This document shows, piece after piece, positions 1 through 6,603 of a stretch of DNA of 14,671 bases (position 1 is the first letter of the stretch; every line of letters starts with the position of its first letter). Below the pieces are notes generated by a model that saw nothing but the letters and a program-made list of their open reading frames with translations, ran no database searches and had not been told where the DNA came from. The stretch is from the NCBI GenBank assembly GCA_038247465.1, contig JBBRUV010000089.1, forward strand, positions 1 to 14,671, read 5' to 3'. Source of the DNA: JBBRNH01 sp038247465. GTDB taxonomy: Bacteria > Bacteroidota > Bacteroidia > Cytophagales > Spirosomataceae. The position numbers were made by a program, and so were the translations under genes.

Positions 1-195
1 GATTTCTGGCGGGTACTGGCCGCCCTGTTCGAGTTATTGCCCAAAGGCAGCACCGACCACCGGGCCGCTGAGGGGTTGCTATCGGGCAAAGACAGCTTGC
101 TGCGCGAAGCCCGCGCCCTGGGGCAGACGGGGCCACGTTCGGCTGAAAGAGACAGAAATCAATTGGGAATTGAGTGGGGCAGCCTTCCGCTTTAG
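1..195 (+). CDS. C-terminal fragment, probable DUF1156 DNA methyltransferase (partial)
   Basis: An open frame enters from the left edge and stops with TAG at 193-195, giving 64 residues. The first 45 or so contain FWRVLAALFELLPKGS followed by EGLLSGKDSLLREAR. This resembles the end of DUF1156-family adenine methyltransferases as I remember it (FWR-x-ALxExLPxGS then EGLL). No catalytic motif is inside the window, so the call rests on this short tail and on the DUF499 gene downstream, the usual partner of DUF1156 methylases. In Hma-type systems the methylase would modify host DNA, but that role is inferred. The last 20 residues are less conserved-looking. The next gene starts 83 bases on, behind its own promoter. 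It could be the tail of another defence enzyme; the left-flanking sequence would decide. Confidence 0.55.
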   Translation, partial: DFWRVLAALFELLPKGSTDHRAAEGLLSGKDSLLREARALGQTGPRSAERDRNQLGIEWGSLPL

Positions 196-220
196 CGGGT
201 GTTGCGGGGTACGGGTATAT

Positions 221-269
221 GTCGTATGTTTGCAGACTAATAGTGTCGTATTTTTGTTTGTCAACAAAC
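221..269 (+). promoter_or_regulatory. Tandem Bacteroidota promoters / candidate AbiEi operator
   Basis: Two near-identical 12-mers, GTCGTATGTTTG (221-232) and GTCGTATTTTTG (245-256), lie 24 bases apart. Each contains a perfect TAnnTTTG, the Bacteroidota -7 element (225-232 and 249-256). A small inverted repeat GTTTG-TCAA-CAAAC follows at 256-269, ten bases before the antitoxin ATG. The AbiE pair therefore probably has its own promoter inside the larger operon. AbiEi antitoxins are known to repress their own promoter by binding repeated sites; that these repeats are such sites is inference. Confidence 0.55.
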
Positions 270-278
270 TGATACACA

Positions 279-692
279 ATGCGAAAAGTGCTTAGTTTAG
301 AAAGCAGAGTCGAGCGTCGAATCAGTCGGAGCAAGGCCAACGTATTTCTGCGCGACGACTTCACCGACCTGGGCGAGTACGATCAGGTGGGCCGGGCGTT
401 GAAAAAGCTGGCGGGTAAAAACAAGCTGATCCGAATCGGCTACGGGCTGTATGCCAAGACCAAACAGTCGGCCCTTACCCACGAGACCGTACCGGTTGCC
501 ACCCTGCCCACGCTGGGCAAAGAAGCGCTGAGCCGACTCCAGATAAAAACGGTTCCCTCAACGGCGGACGTGGCTTACCGGGAGGGGCGTTCGACGCAGG
601 TACCGACGGGTCGGCTGATTGGCGTTCGGAGCCGGATCAGCCGTAAAATTGGCTACCGGGGTACGTTTCTTTGCTACGAATATGTTGACTGA
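279..692 (+). CDS. DUF6088 / AbiEi-like antitoxin of a type IV toxin-antitoxin pair
   Basis: A 137-residue protein starting at ATG 279. The N-terminal half (about 1-65) fits a winged helix-turn-helix: a basic segment, then a DxxDLGEYDQVGRALKKLA helix pair and a KLIRIGYGLYAK wing, the arrangement of AbiEi-type antitoxin domains. The C-terminal half has the DUF6088 pattern TLGKEALSRL...YREGRSTQVPTGRLIGV...ISRKIGYRG. In type IV systems the antitoxin neutralises the nucleotidyltransferase toxin without stably binding it, and represses the operon. The toxin gene follows with an 11-base overlap, implying translational coupling. A cytoplasmic DNA-binding role is expected. The family assignment comes from sequence pattern and context. 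Confidence 0.8.
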   Translation: MRKVLSLESRVERRISRSKANVFLRDDFTDLGEYDQVGRALKKLAGKNKLIRIGYGLYAKTKQSALTHETVPVATLPTLGKEALSRLQIKTVPSTADVAYREGRSTQVPTGRLIGVRSRISRKIGYRGTFLCYEYVD

Positions 693-1614
693 TGCAGGTG
701 GTCAGCCGGGACAGGTGTTGCTGGCAGAAGTAGCCCTGTTGATGGGGATTGATGAAGCCTTCGTCGAGAAAGACTGGTTCGTCACCGACATCATCCGGCG
801 GTTGGTTCAGCAACCTTACGCCGGCCTTGATTTGGTCTTTACAGGGGGTACGTCGCTCTCCAAAGCCCACAAGCTGATCGAACGATTTTCGGAAGACATC
901 GACTTTCGGATCGTCGGGCCGGGCCTCGCCGGGCAGTCGGCCTCTGCCATCCGTAAAACGCTTTCCGGCTTTCGGCAACATCTGGTCGGGGTATTATCGG
1001 CCGAGTATGTGATGCTGTCGGCTGAGGGCCGCGACGGGAATCAGTATATCCAAATCAATGTAGCCTACCCAACTCTTTTCGGTGTTTCGCCACCACTGCG
1101 GCCTCATATCAAACTCGACTGTGTGGTTGATTCGCTGCAGTTACCAGGTTTGTTGCTGCCCGTTTCATCGTTTGTCAACGAAGCTACCCAAAATGCCCCA
1201 GAAGTGGCTCAGATTGTATGCACCGATCCGGTAGAGAATGCCGCGGATAAACTCAGTGCCCTCACCTGGCGAATCCCGGCCCGCACGCGCGGGGTCAATG
1301 ACCGACACCCCGACCTGGTGCGGCATTTGTATGACTTGGCCAAATTAGGCAGCCGGGCCTTGTCCAGCCCTGATTTTGCCAGAATAGCCCAGTTAACCCT
1401 TGACCGGGATACCAGCCGGGAACCGGGTCAGGCTGACCTGACCACTGCCGCCCGACTCCAGCGATTGTTGACTATATTGACGACGGATCCGGTTTATCCG
1501 GTCGAGTATAACACGTTTGTTCACGGAATGTCTTACGCCCCGGATGCGGCTGTACCTGCTTACAGCGAAGCGGTAGCGACAATTGAGCATTTAACAGCGT
1601 ACATCAGTATTTGA
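682..1614 (+). CDS. AbiEii/AbiGii-family nucleotidyltransferase toxin
   Basis: From ATG 682 the protein is 310 residues. An in-frame TTG at 619 would add 21 residues but lies deep inside the antitoxin gene, so ATG 682 is preferred. Key motifs are EKDWFVTDIIRRL (29-41), GGTSLSK (55-61) and SEDIDF (70-75). The last two form the minimal nucleotidyltransferase active site of the DUF1814/AbiEii fold, with D72 and D74 as likely metal ligands. The later DLVRHLYDLAKL segment also fits the family. Characterised relatives use NTP and block growth, some by adding nucleotides to tRNA acceptor ends; the target here is unknown. It is translationally coupled to the upstream antitoxin, and its TGA is one base from the next ATG. 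No catalytic residue appears lost. Confidence 0.88.
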   Translation: MLTDAGGQPGQVLLAEVALLMGIDEAFVEKDWFVTDIIRRLVQQPYAGLDLVFTGGTSLSKAHKLIERFSEDIDFRIVGPGLAGQSASAIRKTLSGFRQHLVGVLSAEYVMLSAEGRDGNQYIQINVAYPTLFGVSPPLRPHIKLDCVVDSLQLPGLLLPVSSFVNEATQNAPEVAQIVCTDPVENAADKLSALTWRIPARTRGVNDRHPDLVRHLYDLAKLGSRALSSPDFARIAQLTLDRDTSREPGQADLTTAARLQRLLTILTTDPVYPVEYNTFVHGMSYAPDAAVPAYSEAVATIEHLTAYISI

Positions 1615-1615
1615 A

Positions 1616-4600
1616 ATGACCACTACCACCGATTCCCTATTTAAAGCCTTAGGGCTGTTTATCGAAGCCTTCCGGCCTTACGCGATCTCGCTGCTCTCGG
1701 CCACCGTCGGCGAGCGTTGGCCTGCTGCCTACGCCGAAAGCCTGACCGCCGGGCAGCGCGAAGCCTGGGACAAAGGTCTCCGCAACGGAACCCCCGCTGA
1801 ACAACTGATTGATTTCGGCAATCTCAAAAGCTTTGTTTTGCGACACAAAGAGTTGCTGAAAGCTGATTTTGGCAAGCAAACGATGAACGTGCCCTCGTGG
1901 CTCGACGACATTACCGAAGCCCGCAACAAGTGCAATCACTACAATAACGACCTTACTGACGATGATGCCCGCCGGGCCTTCGACAACATGGTCAGGATTG
2001 CTGACAAAACCGGCATGACCGAATTAAAAGAAAGCCTGAAACGCTTGCAACAGACCGAGCCAGTGGGCGAAGCCGCGCGGCAGTCGGCGGTTTCGGATAC
2101 GGTGACAGGGACGGTTTCAGACCCAGTAACTGCTGCGGTCATCGCCGGGCGAATCCAGGCGGGGCAAGTCCACGTGGGGCAAGTCCATGCGGGGCCGCAA
2201 CCCTGGTTTGTAGTGGTGCATCCGCATCAGGACATCCGGCAGGGCAACGTAGACGAATCAGTATTTGCGGCCAACTTAGCCGATGTGTCCCTGGATCGAG
2301 GGCCGGAAGTCTATCGAAATGCCGCGCTGTTTTTCGAGAAAACCTTCCCTACCGCTGGTTTGCGAACCGTAGCCCAGCGGGTGATCCGGGGGCTGAACGG
2401 GGGGCAGGATGCCGAACGCGGCCCGGCCGAAAACCGGGTGATATCGTTGCAAACCGGGTTTGGGGGCGGCAAAACTCACACCCTGATTGCCTTGTTTCAC
2501 CTGGCCCGGATGGGTAAGCGGGCCATCAACTTTGCGTCTTCAGAGTCGTTTCTATCCCGGGTTGCCGAACCAACATTCGATCAGGCCGCTATTGCCGTAT
2601 TCACCAACACTACCAACGACCCCACCCAGGGCCGTATAACCGACGACGGCCTGACAATCCGCACGTTATGGGGCGAGATTGCCTACCAGTTGGGCGGTCG
2701 GGCGGCCTACGAACTCATCCGTCCCAACGACGAGAACCGCTCCGCGCCCAAAGGTCGTTTCCGCGAGGTGCTGGCCCTGGCCCAGCCCGCCCTGATTCTG
2801 ATTGACGAACTGGCCGATTATGGCGTGGCAGCATCCGCCGTAGCTGTGGGTAACTCAACGCTGGCCGATCAAACCATCAGTTTTTTGCAGGAACTGACTG
2901 AAGCTGTGGCCAGTTCATCGAAATGCGTACTGGTTTCAACGTTACCTGCCAGTGTTACCGAGGTGGCTTCCTCGCCGTTGGCGGCTACTATTCTGAACAG
3001 CATCGAAGCCCGCATCGGCCGCGTCGGCGCGGATACGAAACCCGTTGCCGACGACGAGATTTACGAGGTTGTCCGGCGAAGGTTGTTTGAGGATTTAGGC
3101 GATCAAGCCACCCGTGATGCGGTGATTTCGGCCTATCTGAAACAGTACAGTCAGATGGCCGGTGAATTGCCGACCCCAGCTACTCAGAGCAGCTACCGCA
3201 CCTTGTTGGAGCAAGCCTATCCGTTCCACCCCACGCTGATGGAGGTGTTTCACAAACGCTGGGCGAGCCACGGCGATTTTCAGCGTACACGGGGGGTGTT
3301 GCGGCTGCTGGGATCCATCGTATCAGACCTTTGGAAGCGGCAGGGGGTACTGGTGGGCAATCACTGGCTTATTCACCCATCAGATGTAGATTTAGGCAAC
3401 TTAGATGCATTGACTGGCCTGATCAAGAAACTCTATGGTAACGGCTACGATGCCGTGCTGCCCGCCGACGTAACCGGCCCTGGCTCCAACGCGGGCCGCA
3501 CCGATACCGAACGTCCCGATTTTGGCCGCTTCCGACTTACCCAGGGCGTAGCGGCTACCATCCTGCTAAACAGTTTTGGCATTACCGGCCCCAAACAGGG
3601 TATCGGCGTGGACGAGTTGAAACTGGCCGTGATGAAGCCGCAGTCCTTCAACCACAACGACGTAAATGCGGTACTCGACACGCTGGAAGCCAATGCGTAT
3701 TACCTCTACTACAGTTCGTCAGGAACAGGCCCTAAGCGGTACTGGTTTTTCGCGAAACCCAACCTGAACATCCTCATCAACCACGCCCGGCACGACATTG
3801 GCAACGGGCTGGTACAACAGGAAATCATCCGGCGGTTAGAGAGCCACAAGTCGGGCATCGGCCTGTTCAACACCTTAATCAATCCGGGCGACGACATCCC
3901 GGAGCAGCATAAGCCAACACTGGTAATTGTTGGCCCCGACAAAGCGGCCACCCCCGACGGCGTAACGTCGGCCACGCAAGCCTATATCGAGCGAACAGCT
4001 ACCAAACGCGGCAATAATGACCGGATTTACAGAAATACTATTTTATTTCTATTACCCGCTCAGGCCGGTCTGGGCAAACTCTCTGACTGCGTCACCGCTT
4101 ATTTAGCCGGGCAGATTGTTACCAAAGAATATGGAAATCAGTTAGATGTGGAGCAACGGGCCGATCTGCGCCGACGCACTGAAGAAGCTAACGGACAAGT
4201 GGGAAAAGCGTTAGCGGCTACCTATTCGGTTATCGCCAAGTATTCCGTAAAACGGGGCATCGAGAAAGTAGAGTCGGGCCAATTCCGCGACACAATTGAC
4301 CAACAGATCAATAGCGTGTTGCTGCCCTTGCTGAAAGAAGGAACGGAATTGATTTCGCTGTTGGATAAAGTTGGGCTGAGTGTGTTGGAAAAGGCCGGTC
4401 TGTTGCCTACCCCAACTCTGTCAGTTCGTACCAGCGATGTGTATGACACCTTCCTCCGCTACGATGACAAACCGATGATTTCCGGCCCACAGGCCATTCA
4501 GGAAAGTTTACTGCGGTACTGTTTGAATGGCGAGTTTGCCATTGGAGCCGGGGCGGTTCGGCGTTCCGACGGCATTACCTTCCGGCGAACTTTTTACCAG

Positions 4601-5017
4601 GAGACCGTTCCCCAGTTCGATGTACTCGATCAAACCTACTGGCTACTTGACTCCAGTTTGCATCAGGCTGTTATCCCGATTGTTTCGCTTACGCCAGGTG
4701 GGGAGAATCCTGTTTTACCCGGCCCGTCTATTTTTAGTGAGCCGCCCATTGGTGTTTCTGTTGATGGTGAGGCAACAATACCTGTCAGTGGCCCTCGGAG
4801 AATCAAAACGGTAGTTGTATCGGGCAGGGTAGATATCGCTAACTATAGCCAGGTTTTTCAAACGTTCATTATGCCGCTGGCCCAGAACAACGTCGAGATT
4901 GAGATACGTATCAAAGGCAAATCAACCGTAGCCCGCCCCCTTACCGAGACATCCCCTGAATATCGAATCATCATCGAAGGTGCACAGCAACTCGGATTAT
5001 CTGTTGACGAAGAGTAG
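1616..5017 (+). CDS. DUF499-type AAA-like ATPase with N-terminal Swt1-like HEPN domain
   Basis: A 1133-residue protein starting one base after the AbiEii stop. Residues about 1-130 look like a Swt1-family HEPN domain, including RNKCNH at 103-108, which matches the HEPN ribonuclease motif Rx4H (R103, H108). A variable linker with short glycine/valine/histidine repeats follows (about 170-200). The ATPase core has a Walker A, TGFGGGKTHT (280-289, K286), in the characteristic DUF499 GGGKTH form, and a Walker B, LILIDELADYG (D397, E398). The long C-terminal part, with VVRRRLFEDL near residue 485, is typical of DUF499 proteins. These large ATPases accompany DUF1156 methylases and helicases in Hma-like phage-defence loci and relate to PglY/BrxC of BREX. 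Its cytoplasmic role, probably sensing or remodelling DNA for the system, is inferred. It appears full length and intact. Confidence 0.85.
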   Translation: MTTTTDSLFKALGLFIEAFRPYAISLLSATVGERWPAAYAESLTAGQREAWDKGLRNGTPAEQLIDFGNLKSFVLRHKELLKADFGKQTMNVPSWLDDITEARNKCNHYNNDLTDDDARRAFDNMVRIADKTGMTELKESLKRLQQTEPVGEAARQSAVSDTVTGTVSDPVTAAVIAGRIQAGQVHVGQVHAGPQPWFVVVHPHQDIRQGNVDESVFAANLADVSLDRGPEVYRNAALFFEKTFPTAGLRTVAQRVIRGLNGGQDAERGPAENRVISLQTGFGGGKTHTLIALFHLARMGKRAINFASSESFLSRVAEPTFDQAAIAVFTNTTNDPTQGRITDDGLTIRTLWGEIAYQLGGRAAYELIRPNDENRSAPKGRFREVLALAQPALILIDELADYGVAASAVAVGNSTLADQTISFLQELTEAVASSSKCVLVSTLPASVTEVASSPLAATILNSIEARIGRVGADTKPVADDEIYEVVRRRLFEDLGDQATRDAVISAYLKQYSQMAGELPTPATQSSYRTLLEQAYPFHPTLMEVFHKRWASHGDFQRTRGVLRLLGSIVSDLWKRQGVLVGNHWLIHPSDVDLGNLDALTGLIKKLYGNGYDAVLPADVTGPGSNAGRTDTERPDFGRFRLTQGVAATILLNSFGITGPKQGIGVDELKLAVMKPQSFNHNDVNAVLDTLEANAYYLYYSSSGTGPKRYWFFAKPNLNILINHARHDIGNGLVQQEIIRRLESHKSGIGLFNTLINPGDDIPEQHKPTLVIVGPDKAATPDGVTSATQAYIERTATKRGNNDRIYRNTILFLLPAQAGLGKLSDCVTAYLAGQIVTKEYGNQLDVEQRADLRRRTEEANGQVGKALAATYSVIAKYSVKRGIEKVESGQFRDTIDQQINSVLLPLLKEGTELISLLDKVGLSVLEKAGLLPTPTLSVRTSDVYDTFLRYDDKPMISGPQAIQESLLRYCLNGEFAIGAGAVRRSDGITFRRTFYQETVPQFDVLDQTYWLLDSSLHQAVIPIVSLTPGGENPVLPGPSIFSEPPIGVSVDGEATIPVSGPRRIKTVVVSGRVDIANYSQVFQTFIMPLAQNNVEIEIRIKGKSTVARPLTETSPEYRIIIEGAQQLGLSVDEE

Positions 5018-5033
5018 CCAATGGGGGTAATCA

Positions 5034-5873
5034 TTAGTCAAATAACCCTAACTGCGCCGGGTCAGCATCGGGGTTGTTCAAACCAAATGCTGCCTGACTT
5101 TCCCCCTCGGGACGAGGGCGGGCATAAAGCCTGACTGCTCCACTGGTGCTTTTTTGCAAAAACCGGCCTAAATAGGACTCGATTTCCTTGTTTTGCTGAG
5201 GGTGTACCCGGTTAATTTCAGCCATGTTAACAAAGATAATGTTCTGCTTGTGCTGGGTGATGTTGCCGATCCGGTCGCGGGTATGGTGCAAGAGATGCTC
5301 TGAGACATTATCGTAATCACCAGTAGGCAGCATAAACTTGTAGCTGACATACAGATAAGCATACCCACGTTGATAAGTTGACACCGCCAGTTCATACTCA
5401 TGGCTTTTGACTTGAATCAGTTGCCAGGCATCAACCTCTTTAAGGGTTATGTCAATTCGCTGACGGGTTTCTGCCTGCATCAAGGGTGGTTGATGGTCAA
5501 TTTTGGCTTGTAGCAGTACAACCGACTGGGACAGGGTATTCAAATGGTCAGTAATGTATGTATCGCGTTCCTCATCGGTCAGGTCGTGGGGTTTTTTCAG
5601 CCAGTACTTGTGTTTGCTGTAGAAACTCATTTTGGCGGCTGCCCGACTATGGTTGATGAGTTTAACGGTCTTACAGCCAAAGTCCCGCCAGAGGGCAAAT
5701 TGGGCCATATAACGGCTATCCACGAAGTGAATGTCTCCGCAATCATGCCAGCTTCCCTCAATATCCCAATCCTCGCGGTCGGGTTTAAGTGTAGGGGTTT
5801 TAGCCAGTTCGTTTAGCAAACCCGTCAGGAGAAATGCATACTCCTTATCCGAAAACTTCGTCTTCTTTTTCAT
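5034..5873 (-). CDS. Unrecognised 279-residue protein with C-terminal clamp-binding-like motif
   Basis: I do not recognise this family. The protein starts at ATG 5873 behind a TATATTTG -7 element, has no signal peptide or membrane helix, and is probably cytoplasmic. The N-terminal third holds WDIEGSWHDCGDIHFVDSRY (36-55) with several Asp and His. The middle has KEVDAWQLIQVKSHEYE (145-161), which loosely recalls the D...QxK end of PD-(D/E)xK nucleases, too weak to call. The last residues are AQLGLFD; QLGLF (274-278) fits the bacterial sliding-clamp-binding pattern QL-x-LF, and its position at the extreme C-terminus suits such a peptide. The gene converges on the DUF499 gene with only 16 bases between stops, so it may belong to the defence locus or be a plasmid gene next to the origin. 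Confidence 0.7.
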   Translation of the reverse strand: MKKKTKFSDKEYAFLLTGLLNELAKTPTLKPDREDWDIEGSWHDCGDIHFVDSRYMAQFALWRDFGCKTVKLINHSRAAAKMSFYSKHKYWLKKPHDLTDEERDTYITDHLNTLSQSVVLLQAKIDHQPPLMQAETRQRIDITLKEVDAWQLIQVKSHEYELAVSTYQRGYAYLYVSYKFMLPTGDYDNVSEHLLHHTRDRIGNITQHKQNIIFVNMAEINRVHPQQNKEIESYLGRFLQKSTSGAVRLYARPRPEGESQAAFGLNNPDADPAQLGLFD

Positions 5874-5886
5874 GGTGATCTGGCGA

Positions 5887-5894
5887 CAAATATA
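5887..5894 (-). promoter_or_regulatory. -7 promoter element for the 279-residue gene
   Basis: Read on the minus strand this is TATATTTG, a perfect match to the Bacteroidota -7 consensus TAnnTTTG. It ends 13 bases before the ATG at 5873, so the leader would be very short. I see no clear TTTG -33 element at the usual distance. Confidence 0.45.
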
Positions 5895-6140
5895 GGGAAT
5901 AAAACTGCTTACTTATTTTCCCCTGAGAGTAAAAATAATTTTTATAGGATAGACTACTACCTTTTGATTCCAATTTTTGACCTGTATTGGACGGGTACAC
6001 ACATTTTACCTTTAGTAGCCCTTTTGATCAAGTACAACTTGTTATTTTTTTTACTTGTTCTGAAATTGAAATATTGAAATAATTGATACTTGTAGACTTT
6101 AAAAATTACTCCTAACTCGTTAATAATTAGTATATTACAC

Positions 6141-6149
6141 TGTGGATAA
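6141..6149 (-). promoter_or_regulatory. DnaA box
   Basis: TGTGGATAA is the exact reverse complement of the consensus DnaA box TTATCCACA. It sits 10 bases before the first iteron, the usual place in iteron plasmid origins where host DnaA helps the Rep protein open the DNA. Confidence 0.65.
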
Positions 6150-6159
6150 CTTTGTTAAA

Positions 6160-6318
6160 GCAAGATGTAGGTAGGTTCAGGCAAGATGCAGGTAGGTTCA
6201 GGCAAGACAGGAGTAGGTTCAGGCAAGACAGGAGTAGGTTCAGGCAAGATAAAAGTATCCACAACTACCTGTTAAAGCAAGATAAAAGTAGAAGTGAGCA
6301 AGATAAAAGTAGGTTTAA
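6160..6318 (+). repeat. Iteron array of a theta-type plasmid origin
   Basis: Seven direct 21-bp repeats start with GCAAGA and mostly contain GTAGGTT: 6160, 6181, 6202, 6223 and 6244 in perfect tandem, then 6277 and 6298. The unit at 6244 has a degenerate right half that merges into a second DnaA-like box. Both clusters are entered through the same GTTAAAGCAAGAT (6154-6166 and 6271-6283). A 21-bp period is two helical turns, so bound initiators would line up on one face of the DNA. Tandem iterons directly upstream of a Rep_3 gene define the origin class. The region has a continuous open frame only because 21 is divisible by three; the repeated heptapeptide it would encode is not a real protein. 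Confidence 0.88.
6256..6263 (+). promoter_or_regulatory. Second DnaA-like box, opposite orientation
   Basis: GTATCCACA (6255-6263) differs from the DnaA box TTATCCACA at one base. It lies in the break between the five-repeat and two-repeat iteron clusters and faces the exact box at 6141-6149, so the first cluster is bracketed by inverted DnaA sites. Confidence 0.5.
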
Positions 6319-6339
6319 AGCATCAAGTATTTTATAAAT

Positions 6340-6353
6340 CTTGCCCAAGCAAG
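6340..6353. repeat. Palindrome of iteron cores
   Basis: CTTGC (6340-6344) and GCAAG (6349-6353) form a short inverted repeat with a 4-base spacer. They are built from the same GCAAG core that begins every iteron, so this may be a site for dimeric Rep. Confidence 0.35.
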
Positions 6354-6360
6354 TCAACTG

Positions 6361-6495
6361 TCGGAACTAAAATGTATTATATATATATTTAATGTGTTCA
6401 ATATACATATTGTGTATATTGAATTAATTGCTTGACTTTAAATATGAATCTTTTGAAATATAAGTCATTGATAAGCAATACATTAAAAATTAAAA
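6361..6495. other. AT-rich segment with perfect inverted repeat, candidate unwinding element
   Basis: This stretch between the main iteron array and the last forward iteron is almost entirely A and T, including an alternating TA run around 6376-6389. It contains a perfect inverted repeat: TTCAATATACA (6397-6407) and TGTATATTGAA (6413-6423) with a 5-base spacer. Its position fits the DNA-unwinding element of an iteron origin. The hairpin could instead be a protein site. No gene is supported here. Confidence 0.5.
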
Positions 6496-6516
6496 GCAAG
6501 ATAAAAGTAGGTTTAT
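6496..6516 (+). repeat. Isolated eighth forward iteron
   Basis: This copy begins GCAAGATAAAAGTAGGTTTA and is identical over 20 bases to the iteron at 6298. It lies about 180 bases beyond the array and close to the rep promoter, so it may serve in rep control or in looping between sites. Confidence 0.7.
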
Positions 6517-6546
6517 TACTAGCAATCAGGCACGATAAACTGCGTT

Positions 6547-6588
6547 TGTCTTGCTTTATTCGCAGGTAAACCTATTTTTGTATTGCTT
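6547..6588 (+). promoter_or_regulatory. rep promoter overlapped by inverted iteron (autorepression operator)
   Basis: TATTTTTG (6573-6580) matches the Bacteroidota -7 element, with TTG at 6551-6553 spaced 19 bases upstream as a -33 element. The same bases form an inverted iteron: 6568-6588, read on the minus strand, matches the forward iteron AAGCAAGATAAAAGTAGGTT and its neighbour at 18 of 21 positions. A second inverted fragment, TGTCTTGC (6547-6554), covers the -33 element. Rep_3 proteins commonly bind iterons as monomers and inverted operators as dimers to repress themselves; that model fits this layout. Confidence 0.6.
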
Positions 6589-6603
6589 AATAACATTCAG
6601 GTA

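Noticed and set aside
619..681. Longer start for the AbiEii toxin at TTG 619
   Set aside because: The extra 21 residues lie inside the antitoxin gene and do not resemble the family; ATG 682 gives the usual short overlap.
2157..2196. Short GGGGCAAGTCCA repetition inside the DUF499 gene
   Set aside because: Only two or three imperfect copies, which translate into a variable linker; no sign of a regulatory repeat.
1616..5017. BREX (PglY/BrxC) assignment for the DUF499 gene
   Set aside because: PglY shares the ATPase family, but no PglX, PglZ or BrxL homologue is in the window, and the DUF1156-like tail points to an Hma-like locus instead. Left-flanking sequence could change this.
6160..6318. 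Possible CRISPR array
   Set aside because: The repeats are directly tandem with almost no unique spacers and sit upstream of a rep gene with no cas genes, so they are iterons.
6152..6337. A short plus-strand open frame with a repeated RFRQD peptide
   Set aside because: It is the iteron array read as protein: 21-bp repeats give a seven-residue period with no stops. It starts with TTG and has no credible function.
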